This document shows positions 1 through 10,421 of a stretch of DNA of 64,000 nucleotides, one piece after another. Made by a program: the position numbers and the translations under genes. Numbering within the stretch: position 1 is the first letter of the stretch; every line of letters begins with the position of its first letter. Source of the stretch: Naegleria lovaniensis (taxonomy: Eukaryota; Heterolobosea; Eutetramitea; Acrasida; Naegleriidae); assembly GCF_003324165.1 (NCBI RefSeq), contig NW_025407868.1, forward strand, positions 1 through 64,000, in the 5' to 3' direction. The notes under the pieces are model-generated. The model made no database searches and was not told the DNA's origin. It saw only the letters and a list, made by a program, of their open reading frames with translations.

Positions 1-1
1 T

Positions 2-280
2 ATTCTCACATCTGACCTTATCAAAAAAGAGCATCCAGAAGACGTCGCTCGATACATTTCAGTTAGCTCTGAATTCAAAGATTTGATCAGTAAGACAAGT
101 CTTAACAGAAACGTGCTGATCGCTACACATGAAGAAGGAATTCTCGATTCGTTTGGAAGATGGAATATGGCATTCGATGAAATTGAAAGTAATATCAAAT
201 CAGGCGAAGAAGGAGATGATCTTATTGAAAGCGAAGAAGACGATGCTGAAGAAGAAGATTTGGAAGACAATGATGAATAA
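2..280 (+). CDS. 3' end of an unrecognised gene with acidic tail
   Basis: The reading frame is open from the first bases of the window to the TAA at 278-280, so this is the C-terminal part of a longer gene whose start lies outside. The last 30 residues are almost entirely Glu and Asp with a few Leu and Asn, an acidic tail common in nuclear and chaperone-like proteins. The part before it (about 60 residues) is a mixed, probably helical segment. I do not recognise the family. The next gene starts only 32 bp downstream on the same strand. Confidence is for this being real coding sequence, not for a function. Confidence 0.6.
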   Translation: MLTSDLIKKEHPEDVARYISVSSEFKDLISKTSLNRNVLIATHEEGILDSFGRWNMAFDEIESNIKSGEEGDDLIESEEDDAEEEDLEDNDE

Positions 281-312
281 ACTCTCTACGATTCATAAAA
301 GATGTTGAAAAA

Positions 313-1905
313 ATGGGCAAATTTACTCAAAGCAGATACCGAAGCAGTGATTATGATGGTAGTAGGAAATCCCAATATTCTCATAGAGAACCCTATCATC
401 AAACAAGAAGAGAAGAAACAAGACCACGTTATCGTGGTGAGGAGGATGATCAATATTATCGTTCAAAATCTTATCAAAATAATGAATCCTCATCGTCTTA
501 CTATTTTGATAAATCATCATCAAACAGATCGTATCATAACTCAAATTATAGAGGCTCATCATCAAGGACGAGAACAAATTCCTATAAAGAAGAACGCACA
601 TATCGACAAGAGGACACAACAAGAAGAAACCACAAACGATTGAATGAGAAACCCGAAGAAGAACAAAGAGAAAGCAGCAAAACCACTACTTCTCCAGCAC
701 AAGATATAGAATATGAGGTTACTCTTTCCGATGAGGAGGAAATCGCAAAACTGGGTAGCACTACTAATATGCAAGAGAAAACAAAGGACAAGTCCAATTC
801 ATCGGACTCACCTACCTCAAGCAACAATGAGGAAATAATATTTGATTTTAGAAATTCAAAACGAGTGATTGCAATGATACAAAAACTATGTATTGAGAAA
901 AAACTCACAAAAGAGAACAATGACTTTAGAAGTATTTTGAAAGAAAAATTAATTTCAACCATACTCTCTCAAACTAGAGAATTTTTGGAAGACAACACAG
1001 ATGAAAAATTTATTAGAAACTTTGAGCAATACATGACAAGGCGAATGATTTATCGAACTACCAACCACGCCATTCAGTTTTTTGTGAAAAAAACAGAGGT
1101 ACAAAAGAAAAAGACCAAGGATGAAACATTCTTTGAATTTTTGGAGCAATTAGTTCTTCATTTTGAGTGGGATTCTAATGGATTACATGGTGTGTTGCTA
1201 GAACCAGTTCAATGTTTGTTTTTTACAAATGAAGGACAGAAGAGCTATGATTTTGAATCAGCCTTCATGGTTATTTATACAAAAAAACCCAATGAAAAAA
1301 AGTCAGGCTTTAATTTCAGATTTTTGATGTGCCGCATTGAGGATGGAACTCTAAGTTTTCCAGGTGGAAAAAAGTTGTACAAGTCTGAGTCTTTTGATGA
1401 CTGCATAAGCAGAGAATTGAACGAAGAGCTCTATGGAGTTAATGTGCATGCTGCATCGTCCATTAAACGAGGTCCACTATGTTGGATGGCCAACAATGCA
1501 ATTTATGCTCACGAGATTCAATGGAAGGAGGCAATGAAAATCCAACAAAAGATTGAAAGCAATTACAACAAACTGAAAAAAGATGGAGCGATCATGGAAT
1601 ATTCAATTAATCGCGTGTTTGACTCGAGCATTCTTGAATCACCCACTCTAGATTTGGATAAGGTATTGGAGCAAATTAAGAAATTCAAGTATGCAGAGGA
1701 AATTGTTGCATTTAAATGGATGAATGACGACGCAGTTAGTCAGATGGATGGAAATCGAAGTTATTTCTTGAAGCAAGTCTGTCGATTATTTAAAACCAAT
1801 ATTGAAAAACAACTCGCCGAGGCAGAAATGAAACGTGCACAAAAAAAGCCAATAACCAAGAAGGAGAAGATGAAGAAAAAGCAACACAAAAAGAAAAAGA
1901 AATGA
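313..1905 (+). CDS. NUDT16-like Nudix hydrolase domain protein with Tyr/Ser/Arg-rich N-terminus
   Basis: 530 aa, single exon. Residues 1-130 are low complexity, rich in Ser, Arg, Tyr and Glu, like RNA-binding disordered tails. Residues 310-390 hold a Nudix-like segment: LSFPGG, then a degenerate Nudix box with the core RELNEEL followed by YGV. The canonical box is G-x5-E-x7-REUXEE-x-GU; here one extra residue sits before the first Glu and one before the final Gly, so catalysis is likely but not certain. The segment after the box (IYAHEI...) resembles the NUDT16 group, which removes caps or inosine diphosphates from RNA and nucleotides; that assignment is by eye. The Lys-rich C-terminus (last 30 residues) may be a nuclear or nucleolar signal. 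The start is the first ATG after the upstream gene. Confidence 0.65.
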   Translation: MGKFTQSRYRSSDYDGSRKSQYSHREPYHQTRREETRPRYRGEEDDQYYRSKSYQNNESSSSYYFDKSSSNRSYHNSNYRGSSSRTRTNSYKEERTYRQEDTTRRNHKRLNEKPEEEQRESSKTTTSPAQDIEYEVTLSDEEEIAKLGSTTNMQEKTKDKSNSSDSPTSSNNEEIIFDFRNSKRVIAMIQKLCIEKKLTKENNDFRSILKEKLISTILSQTREFLEDNTDEKFIRNFEQYMTRRMIYRTTNHAIQFFVKKTEVQKKKTKDETFFEFLEQLVLHFEWDSNGLHGVLLEPVQCLFFTNEGQKSYDFESAFMVIYTKKPNEKKSGFNFRFLMCRIEDGTLSFPGGKKLYKSESFDDCISRELNEELYGVNVHAASSIKRGPLCWMANNAIYAHEIQWKEAMKIQQKIESNYNKLKKDGAIMEYSINRVFDSSILESPTLDLDKVLEQIKKFKYAEEIVAFKWMNDDAVSQMDGNRSYFLKQVCRLFKTNIEKQLAEAEMKRAQKKPITKKEKMKKKQHKKKKK

Positions 1906-1956
1906 AAATTGGAGGTTGGGCCAAACATTTTGTATTCATTTGAATTTTACATTTTA

Positions 1957-2766
1957 TTACAGTAGATCAAAATTCATGTCACAAAAATCTGACATGTTAC
2001 TAAATTGATCAGTCGATACCACAGGTGATGCAACACTGGTGGTTCCAAACAAATTCATATTCTCAACTTGTGGTTCTATTGGTATTTGAAACAACGCTGC
2101 TGCTTGATTCGCATTGGTCAACAATCCTTGAAGAAACACTTGCTCGAGCGCTTTCATGATTTGAGCTTGTTGATCCACCGTAGAGTTGGCAAGCACCGAA
2201 AAAGGATTTACAAAGAGAGAGGTTGGAGAGCATGTATCTGAGGAAGAGGAGCTTTCTGTGCTGCTACTGCTGTTCTTGTGAGGATTATTGATTGAAGATG
2301 ATTGTATTTGAGGAGAGGAAGAGGTAGAAGGAGGAAGGGATGTTGAAAGTCGTTCAGTAGTTGGTTCTTCTCTTTTCACTTTCTTGGTTGTGTTCGCACA
2401 CGATTTGTTTGCTGTCGATTTTTGAGTTCTCTTCTTACTTGATTTTCGTTGTGGCTGTTTTGAGGAGTGTGGGTTCACTTCCAAAACAAAATAATTCTCT
2501 GAAAAGTGATTGCATTGTCTCAATTGCTTTCTCAGCTGAGTGTATCGTCCACTAATCTTGCCAGTCACTTGATGAGAGGGATCAATATGATTATGTTCAT
2601 CGAGCAATGGATCCGATGATTGACTGTCTAATGCATGGATGAGGTTGGTTGGAGAGGATGCATTCGTGTTGGAATGATTATCCTCTAGTTGATTGTTGTG
2701 ATCGAACACGTTCATGGCAGGCTCAACGCTCAAAGATGGAATTGTTGTTGTGATGGTGGATGACAT
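1957..2766 (-). CDS. Low-complexity protein with a basic segment, unrecognised
   Basis: 269 aa, single exon, ATG at 2766. The N-terminal third is Asn/Ser/His-rich. Residues 70-130 contain a patterned stretch (YTQLRKQLRQ, then ENYFVLEVN) followed by a strongly basic run with KKRTQK, a plausible nuclear localisation signal. Ser/Thr-rich linkers follow, and the C-terminus has a hydrophobic helix-like part (MKALEQVFLQGLLTNANQAA). The overall look is that of a transcription regulator, but I recognise no domain. It converges on the Nudix gene with about 50 bp between the stops. Confidence 0.55.
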   Translation of the reverse strand: MSSTITTTIPSLSVEPAMNVFDHNNQLEDNHSNTNASSPTNLIHALDSQSSDPLLDEHNHIDPSHQVTGKISGRYTQLRKQLRQCNHFSENYFVLEVNPHSSKQPQRKSSKKRTQKSTANKSCANTTKKVKREEPTTERLSTSLPPSTSSSPQIQSSSINNPHKNSSSSTESSSSSDTCSPTSLFVNPFSVLANSTVDQQAQIMKALEQVFLQGLLTNANQAAALFQIPIEPQVENMNLFGTTSVASPVVSTDQFSNMSDFCDMNFDLL

Positions 2767-3237
2767 TACTGATATTTTATTTTAAGATTTTTACTTCATA
2801 TGCTCCACCTTAAAAGTCATTGGGACTTTCCTTGTGCGCTTAAGGTGGCATAAAATTTTCTAAATTTGTTCCTCACAAAAAATTGACTCATTTAGAAGCG
2901 GAGCAGATTTAGAGTAGTATTCACCCGATGCGATAAAGTGAATATTCACGGTTGAGCCAATTTGTGGAATGGTACCAATGACATTGTACAAGAATATATC
3001 ATCTCTAGCTTAAACATTATTACTTTCTCAGCGAAATCCAATTACGAGTTTTCAAGAACTTGAAAAAGGTCTTTTAATGGCAATATCAACAAGGTTTGAA
3101 ATATTTCCTCCATCATGGCTGACTATGAGACAGTCTCCATATTTACACTTTAAAGGTTCTCATCTGAAAATTGTCATCTCTGTTGAATATTATATTTTTT
3201 AAATAGGAAAGACCATCGACAAGTGAGTAGTGAATAT
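2767..3237. other. Intergenic, no gene seen
   Basis: About 470 bp between the 5' end of the low-complexity protein gene and the 3' end of the transporter gene. No ORF with coding character, no repeat and no RNA gene was seen. It presumably holds the promoter of the gene at 1957-2766 and the terminator of the one at 3238-5365. Confidence 0.5.
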
Positions 3238-5365
3238 TTAAAAAGGTTTCTCAGGCCATGCCCATCCAATAATTGAATAAACAATATCAAAGACTACAGC
3301 AAAGAGGAAATAGGCAGCTACAATTCCCACCGTTGCATAAATAAATAACTTGGGGAGAGGTACAGAAATAACATGATGACTATATCGTGCTCGGCATGAA
3401 ATTAAGAGAATGAGTGAAATGAAAAAACCACTTTCCAAATTGAGTGCCATCGAGGTAAACACTTCCATCACTGTTAAAAAACTTCTCGGATTAATTTGTG
3501 CCATCACATAGGTCGGTAAAAACGTGGCACCATATAATACAATTTTCAAGAGCAAGGACATGCGTGAGGGTTTGTGTTTAAGGAAGGTCATTTTGGAGTA
3601 GAGAAATTCAGAGAAACGTGAGGCCACACTTCCAACTCTCTGTTGTGCCATCTCAAATGTTTTCACATATCCATCCAGCATGTGTTTGGCTCCGGCAGAC
3701 ATGGTACAAAAACTCACAGTAATGCTCAGTGAGATGAAGAATTGTACAAAATATCCCAACCAAACGTATTGAGGATATTTGAGTTTGATAATTTCAATGA
3801 TTGGAACGGTGGAAATTTCTCCCTTTTCTTTGGATTTGTGGAGAGATGGATAATTCTTGTCTGTGCTGGAAGATTCTTGTGGTACAATTCGCAACACAAA
3901 GAGACACCACAGTACATTAATGACAAAACATACAAAGAGACCTAAAATGGCGCTCCATCGAAAGATTTGAATTTTTAGTGCCTTCACTCGAATTCTCATT
4001 CTTTGAATTTGGAAAGTGATGACAATTATTGATTATATTGTGTATGGGAAATACAATTGTACACTTACTCTTCGGTAGTTTCATCTTCATCTTCATTAAC
4101 GACAGCAGGTGGTTGACTTTGACGTACAATTTTCGAATATCTAAAAGTGTGTCACATAAACATTCATACATGCCAGCGACAGTACAATTACTTACACTAA
4201 AGGAATGAAGGTTATAAAAATTTCTAGAAATTCGTTCATGAAACTTACTCACAGGCAAAGTGTTCATCACACCACCCAAACTCACTGTTCCAATTAAGAA
4301 AGGATGTCCAATGTATTGAAAATTATCTGTAAAATTCAATTTCGTTTGTTGACTAATAAATCCAACCAAACCAACCATTATTAACAGTAAAGCTCCCTTA
4401 AAGATGGTTGCTGCTGAAATAATGTGAGATAAAAATCGTTCGAGTAACAACACAAATATGGTTAAAATTAAAACAAAACCTGGAATAAAATATGGATAAT
4501 AATCCTTAATATTAAATAATGAAGCTATTGCAATTGGTCCAGCAATAGAGTAGCTAATTAAAATTGAGATGAAGTGAATGATCACGGAAAAATCGAATAA
4601 AATTTGAAGTACTCTGTTCAAAAACAATCTTCCAATTGCTGTTATTGTAACATGTGAACAAATATTATGAAAAAGTGAGCTTGACAATAAATTCTACATA
4701 CTGTGCAAATCAGGTTCAAACACAATGGGTTCCTTGTTTTCTTCTTTCACTGGAACACTAGTCGTTCCAACTTGTTCTATTGTTTCAATAGGTTCTTCCT
4801 CTTCTTGATCATTGCTGTTCGTATGAGTAATGTCCTCGACGTCTTGCTCACTGGTTTTTTCTTGCATGATATTTTCTTCTTCCAAAGATTCTTTTTTACC
4901 ATGTTCCTCCTTCATAATTAATTCTGTTTTTTGAAGTATTTCTGTCAAGTATAATATAATCATTGCTTGCATGATGAAACAAATAATAAAGGTGGAAAAG
5001 AATGGCCAAAATCCAGTTTGATACAATTTAACTGGCAATCCCAAAATTCCTGTTCCTAATATTGTTGCAATTGAAACAAAGAAGGTTAATATTCCAATTG
5101 TCCATATGGATAACTTGTCTTTGAGTGAGAGTGGTTCATTGCTTCGCTTTTTTGCAACTTGTTGCTCGATGAAATCATGAAAGGCTTCTTCACTCATTCC
5201 TAGATCTTTATCATGACTACCGACAGGAGCATCATCATGATCATCACCAACCAGTGGATGAGTTTGACCTGAGGAATTGTCTGCAGGTGTTGATGAAGAA
5301 AGGTGTGTGATTTCCTCTTCTTCGGGATCGGAGAGAGTCTCTTGATGGTTGTTGTTCGATTGCAT
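3238..5365 (-). CDS. Amino-acid/auxin-permease-like multi-pass transporter, five exons including a 1-nt exon
   Basis: Predicted 629 aa. Exons: 5365-4702, 4638-4249, 4196 (one base), 4140-4069 and 4000-3238, with introns of 63, 52, 55 and 68 nt, all GT-AG. The coding sum is 1890 nt, divisible by three only with the single-base exon. The N-terminus (about 90 residues) is acidic and cytosolic. The first membrane segment carries ILGTGILGLP, close to the G-[ST]-G-I-L-x-L-P signature of AAAP (SLC36/38-like) transporters. About 11 hydrophobic segments fit that family. An acidic, Glu-rich loop lies between segments 2 and 3, and a short acidic loop before the segment starting at 4000. Substrate cannot be told; amino acids are the family default. 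Localisation is plasma membrane or endolysosome by inference. Confidence 0.72.
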
Positions 5366-5519
5366 TTTTTGATTAATAATTTAAAAAAAATCTTTTAAAT
5401 TGTGCTTCTTGTAACTATCCTATGGCTATCCTTCTGCTGTTAATTTCGTTAATATTAAAGATCTCAAGCCTCAATGCTGTAATGGTGCTGTATATTTCTA
5501 ATTTTATCGTCTTTTTGAT

Positions 5520-6688
5520 TTATTTATTGGTGCCAGAGAGTTCTCTACTTTGACGTAAGGCACTTTTCAGTTTACTGACCGTAGAGGATGGTCTAGATGG
5601 CAGTGTTGACGTCGTGGTGGATGGAATGGAGGGTGTGATGGATCGAGAAGGAGGTTTCTTTTCTTTTGTGGCTGTTCTCGTCGAGGAGGTAATTGGTGGT
5701 GGCTGTAAAGGTTTGAGTGGAGTTGATTTCATCCTTTCTGGAGGTGGCGTAGATATTCTAGCTTTTTCTTGAAGCTTATTTTCAAGAGCTTTTAAATCCA
5801 AAATACTTGGTACCTTAAATTCCTGCAATGATTTGTTATAAGAAAATTCCTCATCAATTAATTCTCGAATATACTCAATGTCTTCTTGCAGTATTTCCTT
5901 TTCAAAATTAAATGCTTCCCTTATTTTACATAACACTTCCTCAATGGAAAGAAAGTTTAACTTCTTTTCTACTTCACTCAGCTCCAGTCCTGCAGAAAAC
6001 CCCGAAGATGAGCTAGTATTGCTTGAATGTGAGGATTGGAGAGAAGATGGACGTGGCGTTTCAGGTCTACTAGGGGGCCTAGATTCATTTAGAATAAACG
6101 ATACTGAGAGGAGCCTTAGTATGGGATTGATTGATCATCTTACTTACACACTTGTTTTTCTTTATCAGATTCTATAAACATGTCATGTTGCTGAAATCAA
6201 TGCTTGTGTCAAATCAGAAATGTTCAATGAGCTAGTGTTGAAACAAACCTTTTTCAACATTTCTGTAAGAGTTTGAATATTGAGCTTCACTTTTTTGAAA
6301 ACCGTGTCTCCTTGAAAGGACATTCTTTCCCATTCGACTTGTTTTTCACTTTTAATCGTTTCACCTCTGTAATCATATAAAATCTCTATCAAGCTTTGTA
6401 ATTCGCAATGTAACTCCTAATTAATTATTATTGATTTTTAAAGATCCCATAGACGCATCACAATCAACATACTTCATTTTCCGAAATTATTTTCTCCCCG
6501 ATTTGTCTCCGAATTGCATCTCTTTCTATTTCTTTAATACATCCACAAAATTGTGTCCAGAGCAGGTCTTTGGTTGCTAACATCCTCACTTCCGGTACTC
6601 TTCCAATAAATTTGTCGTACCAAATCATTTCTTGTTTTTTAAAATCCGATCCCAAACTTGATGTTGGACCCTCGTCATATCTACTCAT
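5520..6688 (-). CDS. Coiled-coil protein with Pro/Ser-rich tail, unrecognised
   Basis: Spliced model: exons 6688-6473, 6416-6249, 6190-6144 and 6078-5520, with introns of 56, 58, 52-65 nt range (6417-6472, 6191-6248, 6079-6143). The total is 990 nt, 329 aa, in frame throughout. I chose ATG 6688 (reads MSRYDEG) because the frame extends further upstream without any ATG and the start has an A-rich leader. The first half is helical and charged. A Ser/Pro linker follows, then a coiled-coil block around EDIEYIRELIDEEF and a Pro/Thr/Ser-rich basic tail. It could be a centrosomal or cytoskeletal CCDC-type protein; no family recognised. It is divergently arranged with the WD40 gene at 6981, sharing a roughly 290-bp promoter region. 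Confidence 0.6.
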
Positions 6689-6980
6689 TGTTGTTGGAGA
6701 ATGTTTGCCGTTTGTTGCAAAACAAATTTTTTTTAGTTCTAAAAAAACGTAATGGCACACGATAGCATTCGGCGGCAACTTTTGTGTCTTTGATACATAA
6801 AAAAATATGAAACCATCTCGTTCCCTCAATACATCATCTTCATCGGGCTTGTCATCATTGGCATCATCGACCGATTCCTTGGAAACCCCGTCTTCGTCAA
6901 CAAGTTCCAAACATGCTCATCATAATTTGAGCTCAATCAGTGAAAATGTTGGTAGGTTTTAGAATTTCTTCAGCGGTTGT

Positions 6981-8081
6981 ATGAATGTTGTATTCCTTAA
7001 AGGCTTGTCCTACACTGTATCTAAAAACAAGTTTTTAACGAACGATTCCGAAGTGTTTTGTTTAAAATTTAATCCAGATTCTAAATATTTGGCTGCAGGG
7101 TGTAGTGATGGGTTAGTGAGAGTGTTCTCAGTTTCCGATGGTAAAAATTTGTACAGTCTTAACACGGCACAGAAACAACAATTATCTCTTCCAGTGACAT
7201 CTATTAAATTCAAGCCACACTATGGTTATGGTTCATCACAGAATATTCTCCTGGTATCAGGATCTAAGGGAGTTGTGCAACATTGGCACGTGACATCTGA
7301 AAAACTACTAAATGAGATTGTTGAGGAAGACAATCAAGTATACGTTGTAGATTATAGGAAGGATGGCTCTTATTTTGCAACAGCAGGAAAAGACTCCACT
7401 GTTCGGCTCTATGATGAAGAGACTAATGTCTGTGTGACTCAAATGAGAGGAGGAAATGGTGTCACCACCGCTGGACATACCAATAGAATATTTTCTCTAA
7501 AGTTTCATCCCAATGATGACAACATACTCATTACTGGAGGTTGGGACAATACGTAAGTGTCCAAATTGTTTTCAAATTTAATATGACCTTATAATTCTTC
7601 TAGTGTTCAAATTTGGGATAAAAGAATGGATTATGCAGCACGAAGAATTTTTGGGCCTCACATATGTGGAGATGCTATTGATGTTGATGTAAATGACAAT
7701 TTGCTCACAGGATCCTGGAGGTCAGAGGAACAACTACAACTGTGGGACTTTGGATCTGGGAAATTGATTGAGGTAAGTGTGACTAATATTCATGAAATTA
7801 CTAATTTTCCAAAATTGCAATAGAATGTCAATATTCCACATTCAGGTGGTCAACATACATTGAATGCATATTGTGCACAATTTGGTGACAGCTCAGGTTC
7901 ACTCATAGGTGTTGGTGGCTCTGGAACAAACGAAGCTCTCATACTGGCCAGAGGATCTGGCAAGGTGGTCGGAGCAATTAGAGAGCTCGAAAGAGCAGTA
8001 TTTTGCATGTCGTTCTCTTCAAGTCAAAATCATTGTGCTGTGGGGACAGGATCTGGATCCATTTTCCTTCTGCATAAATAA
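6981..8081 (+). CDS. WD40-repeat protein
   Basis: Exons 6981-7552, 7604-7772 and 7824-8081 with two 51-nt GT-AG introns; 332 aa. It has at least five WD-type blades with typical GH/S-D and W-D ends: DGLVRVFSVSDG, KGVVQHWHV, DSTVRLYDEET, a strong blade at GHTNRIFSLKFHP...GGWDNT joined across intron 1 to VQIWDKR, and LQLWDFGSG. The last about 80 residues form two weaker blades (GSGTNEALIL, GSGSIFLLHK). One seven-bladed beta-propeller is expected, acting as a scaffold in a complex. No catalytic domain, and I cannot assign the orthologue. Confidence 0.82.
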
Positions 8082-8193
8082 TAAAATCCAACAAGGTGTA
8101 CATAATTGTTTACATGTAGTCGCTAAATAATTACACGGCCACTTGCATCATCAGATATCTTTTTCTCTACAAGTGTATTTCGGACTAGAAGTG

Positions 8194-8397
8194 TCAGAAA
8201 TTAGTAATAAGTTTGTTATCATCATTGCATTCACAAAAGGTTTGTTGTTCGAGGATTAACAGTGCCATGTCTTCCTCGCAAGCCACTTTCAAGCGGATGC
8301 TGCTGCGAATTGTGGTTTTGGCATTTTTTAATAATTTATTAAACAAGTCTCCACAATCCATGCTTATGAATATCTTGAAAGAATAATCCTTCATCAC
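8194..8397 (-). CDS. Possible small protein (50-67 aa)
   Basis: A short open frame between the WD40 and RPC3 genes. From the internal ATG that reads MDCGDLF it encodes about 56 aa, amphipathic and helical, with no low complexity. Composition looks coding-like, but there is no recognisable motif, and about 400 bp of spacer allows such an ORF by chance. A transcript or a conserved homologue would decide. Confidence 0.28.
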   Translation of the reverse strand: MMKDYSFKIFISMDCGDLFNKLLKNAKTTIRSSIRLKVACEEDMALLILEQQTFCECNDDNKLITNF

Positions 8398-8490
8398 CTA
8401 AATATCACCTAAATATGAGTGATACATATTGTATGTTGAATACTTGTATCTCGTTGGCAGTTGAGCCTTTCAACATCATCATTCAAAAAA

Positions 8491-10377
8491 ATGAACAAAC
8501 GAACTCTCGCTTTCGAAATTCTTTCGGACCAGTTTGGTGATGTGATTGGAAAGGTCGGAAGCGTGCTGATGCAATACGGACCACAAACCATGGCCGAATT
8601 AATTCAAGCAACATCCATGCAATTTCCACATATTCGGAATGCTTTACTCGTACTAATTCAGCACAACATGTGTATTTATTATGACAAGAATATTCATTTA
8701 CAAAACTTGGAACAAGGAAAGCAACGAGAAGCCTCGGAAGAGGATGACATGAAAACTCAAACAGAAAAACAACGAGAACAAGAAGAAAGAAGAGAGAGAT
8801 GGAAACACAAAGGAGGAGGTGGAAATGATATCGGAGTAGCTCCAACTGCTGCAACTGAAGAACAAGAACCCGAGTCCATACGAAACGAAAAACAAAAACT
8901 ATTTGAAAAGCAAAGCAAAATTATTTATTATCAAATCGTTATTGATAACATTATTGTGAGATTGAAGAGTGCCAAATTCTTGGATATTGTAAAGACAAAA
9001 TATGGAGGTGATGGAGAAGAATTGTTACACACCTTGTTACAACATGGAAGACTCACCATGAAAGATTTAATCCAAAAATCATTGGAATCCATCGCCTCTC
9101 ATCACAATGGTAAGTGCAATTTTGAAATTCTAACTTGTTGATTAACAGTCAACTTTTAAGACTTGATGTTCTCTAGTGAGAGTAAAAGGACTACATTTCT
9201 CACAACGTTCCAAAAGATGGTAAAAGATAGATATATCAAACGAGTACAGCCCTATATGTCTTCTGTGCAAATTGAAGAACAAAAAAAGAAATCAAAAGAA
9301 AATACCAACTCGACTAGTGGTATATTCAACAAAATTGCCAAACACAAAGACAAGGAAAAAAAGAAGAAAACAGAGAAAAAAGGAAGCAGCAAAAAGCGAA
9401 AGACTCTTGTTGATGACGATGAAGAGGAACCAGCTTCAACTATGGAACCTGAGAAAAAGAAGAAAAAGCAAACAACAGAATCAACCCTTGAATTTGATGT
9501 AGAAGATGATCTAGCGGATTCAACAACAGCAGAGGAGGATAGTGGTTCTTACATTGACGCTGAAAATATACTTTGGACAACAAACTATGCTCAATTTATT
9601 AGAACTTTTAGAAACGAATCCATTTTACAATATGTTGAATCTAAACTAGGAGAGCAATTTTCTTCAATTGTTGCAGCGGCATTTGAAGAAACTGCACCAT
9701 ATCAGCGAACAAAGAATGACCCAATGTCAACACCTATAAAGTTTGAAAGGTTATATGAAAGAATACAGGAGACAGAGGAGATTGGAAGAAAAGTTCTTGA
9801 AAACAATTTGACCTTTTTATATAATCCTGAACTCGATATTATGAGACAAATGGGAAAAGACACTTACGTCATCAATCTAAAAGGAATTTCAGACAAGATT
9901 AAGCGACAAGAAACAGAAGTAATAATTACGCAAAAATTTAGTGTGATTGGTTGTCGTTTATTTAGATTGCTAATCGAAAGGAAGTTTTTAGAGCAACGAC
10001 ACATTGCTGAAGTTGCACTTCTTCCTTCTCATGAGGCTAGAACACTCTTATTTAATATGCTCAGAGGAGGAATGTTACATCTCCAAGAAATTCCAAAGAA
10101 TAAGGAACACGCACCAGAACAGACATTTTTCTTGTGGAGTGTTAAGTTAGATGAAGTGTTTGAGAAGATAATTGATGACATGTACAAAACTGTGCGAAAC
10201 TTGAGAATGAGGTTAAAGCATGAGCAACAACACATTATTGAATCTGGTATTCTAGAAAGCGCCTATTTGAGCGAAGAACAAGAAAATCAAATTAAGAGCT
10301 TGAAAAACATTGAAGACAGACTGGAAGCATCGCTCATTAAGCTTGTTGACCTGATTACCGTTTTTGAAGACTTTTAA
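8491..10377 (+). CDS. RPC3: DNA-directed RNA polymerase III subunit RPC3 (RPC82/POLR3C)
   Basis: Exons 8491-9109 and 9161-10377 (51-nt intron), 611 aa. The N-terminus (LAFEILSDQFGDVIGKVGSVLM...GPQTMAELIQAT) matches the first winged-helix domain of the RPC82/RPC3 family. The middle has a second wHTH around GRLTMKDLIQKS, then a long Lys/Glu-rich insert (about residues 270-350) that is not usual in animals. The C-terminal half has further winged helices (RHIAEVALLPSHEARTLLFNML, FFLWSV) and ends in a long coiled coil. In the family this subunit forms the RPC3-RPC6-RPC7 heterotrimer needed for promoter opening by Pol III in the nucleus. Length is close to the family's usual 530-650 aa. Confidence 0.85.
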
Positions 10378-10421
10378 ATGAACGACTAGAGAAAATTTCA
10401 CACAATCATGACCTTTATTCT

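Noticed and set aside
6689-6910. N-terminal extension of the coiled-coil gene
   Set aside because: The frame is open but contains no ATG before 6688; probably promoter or leader.
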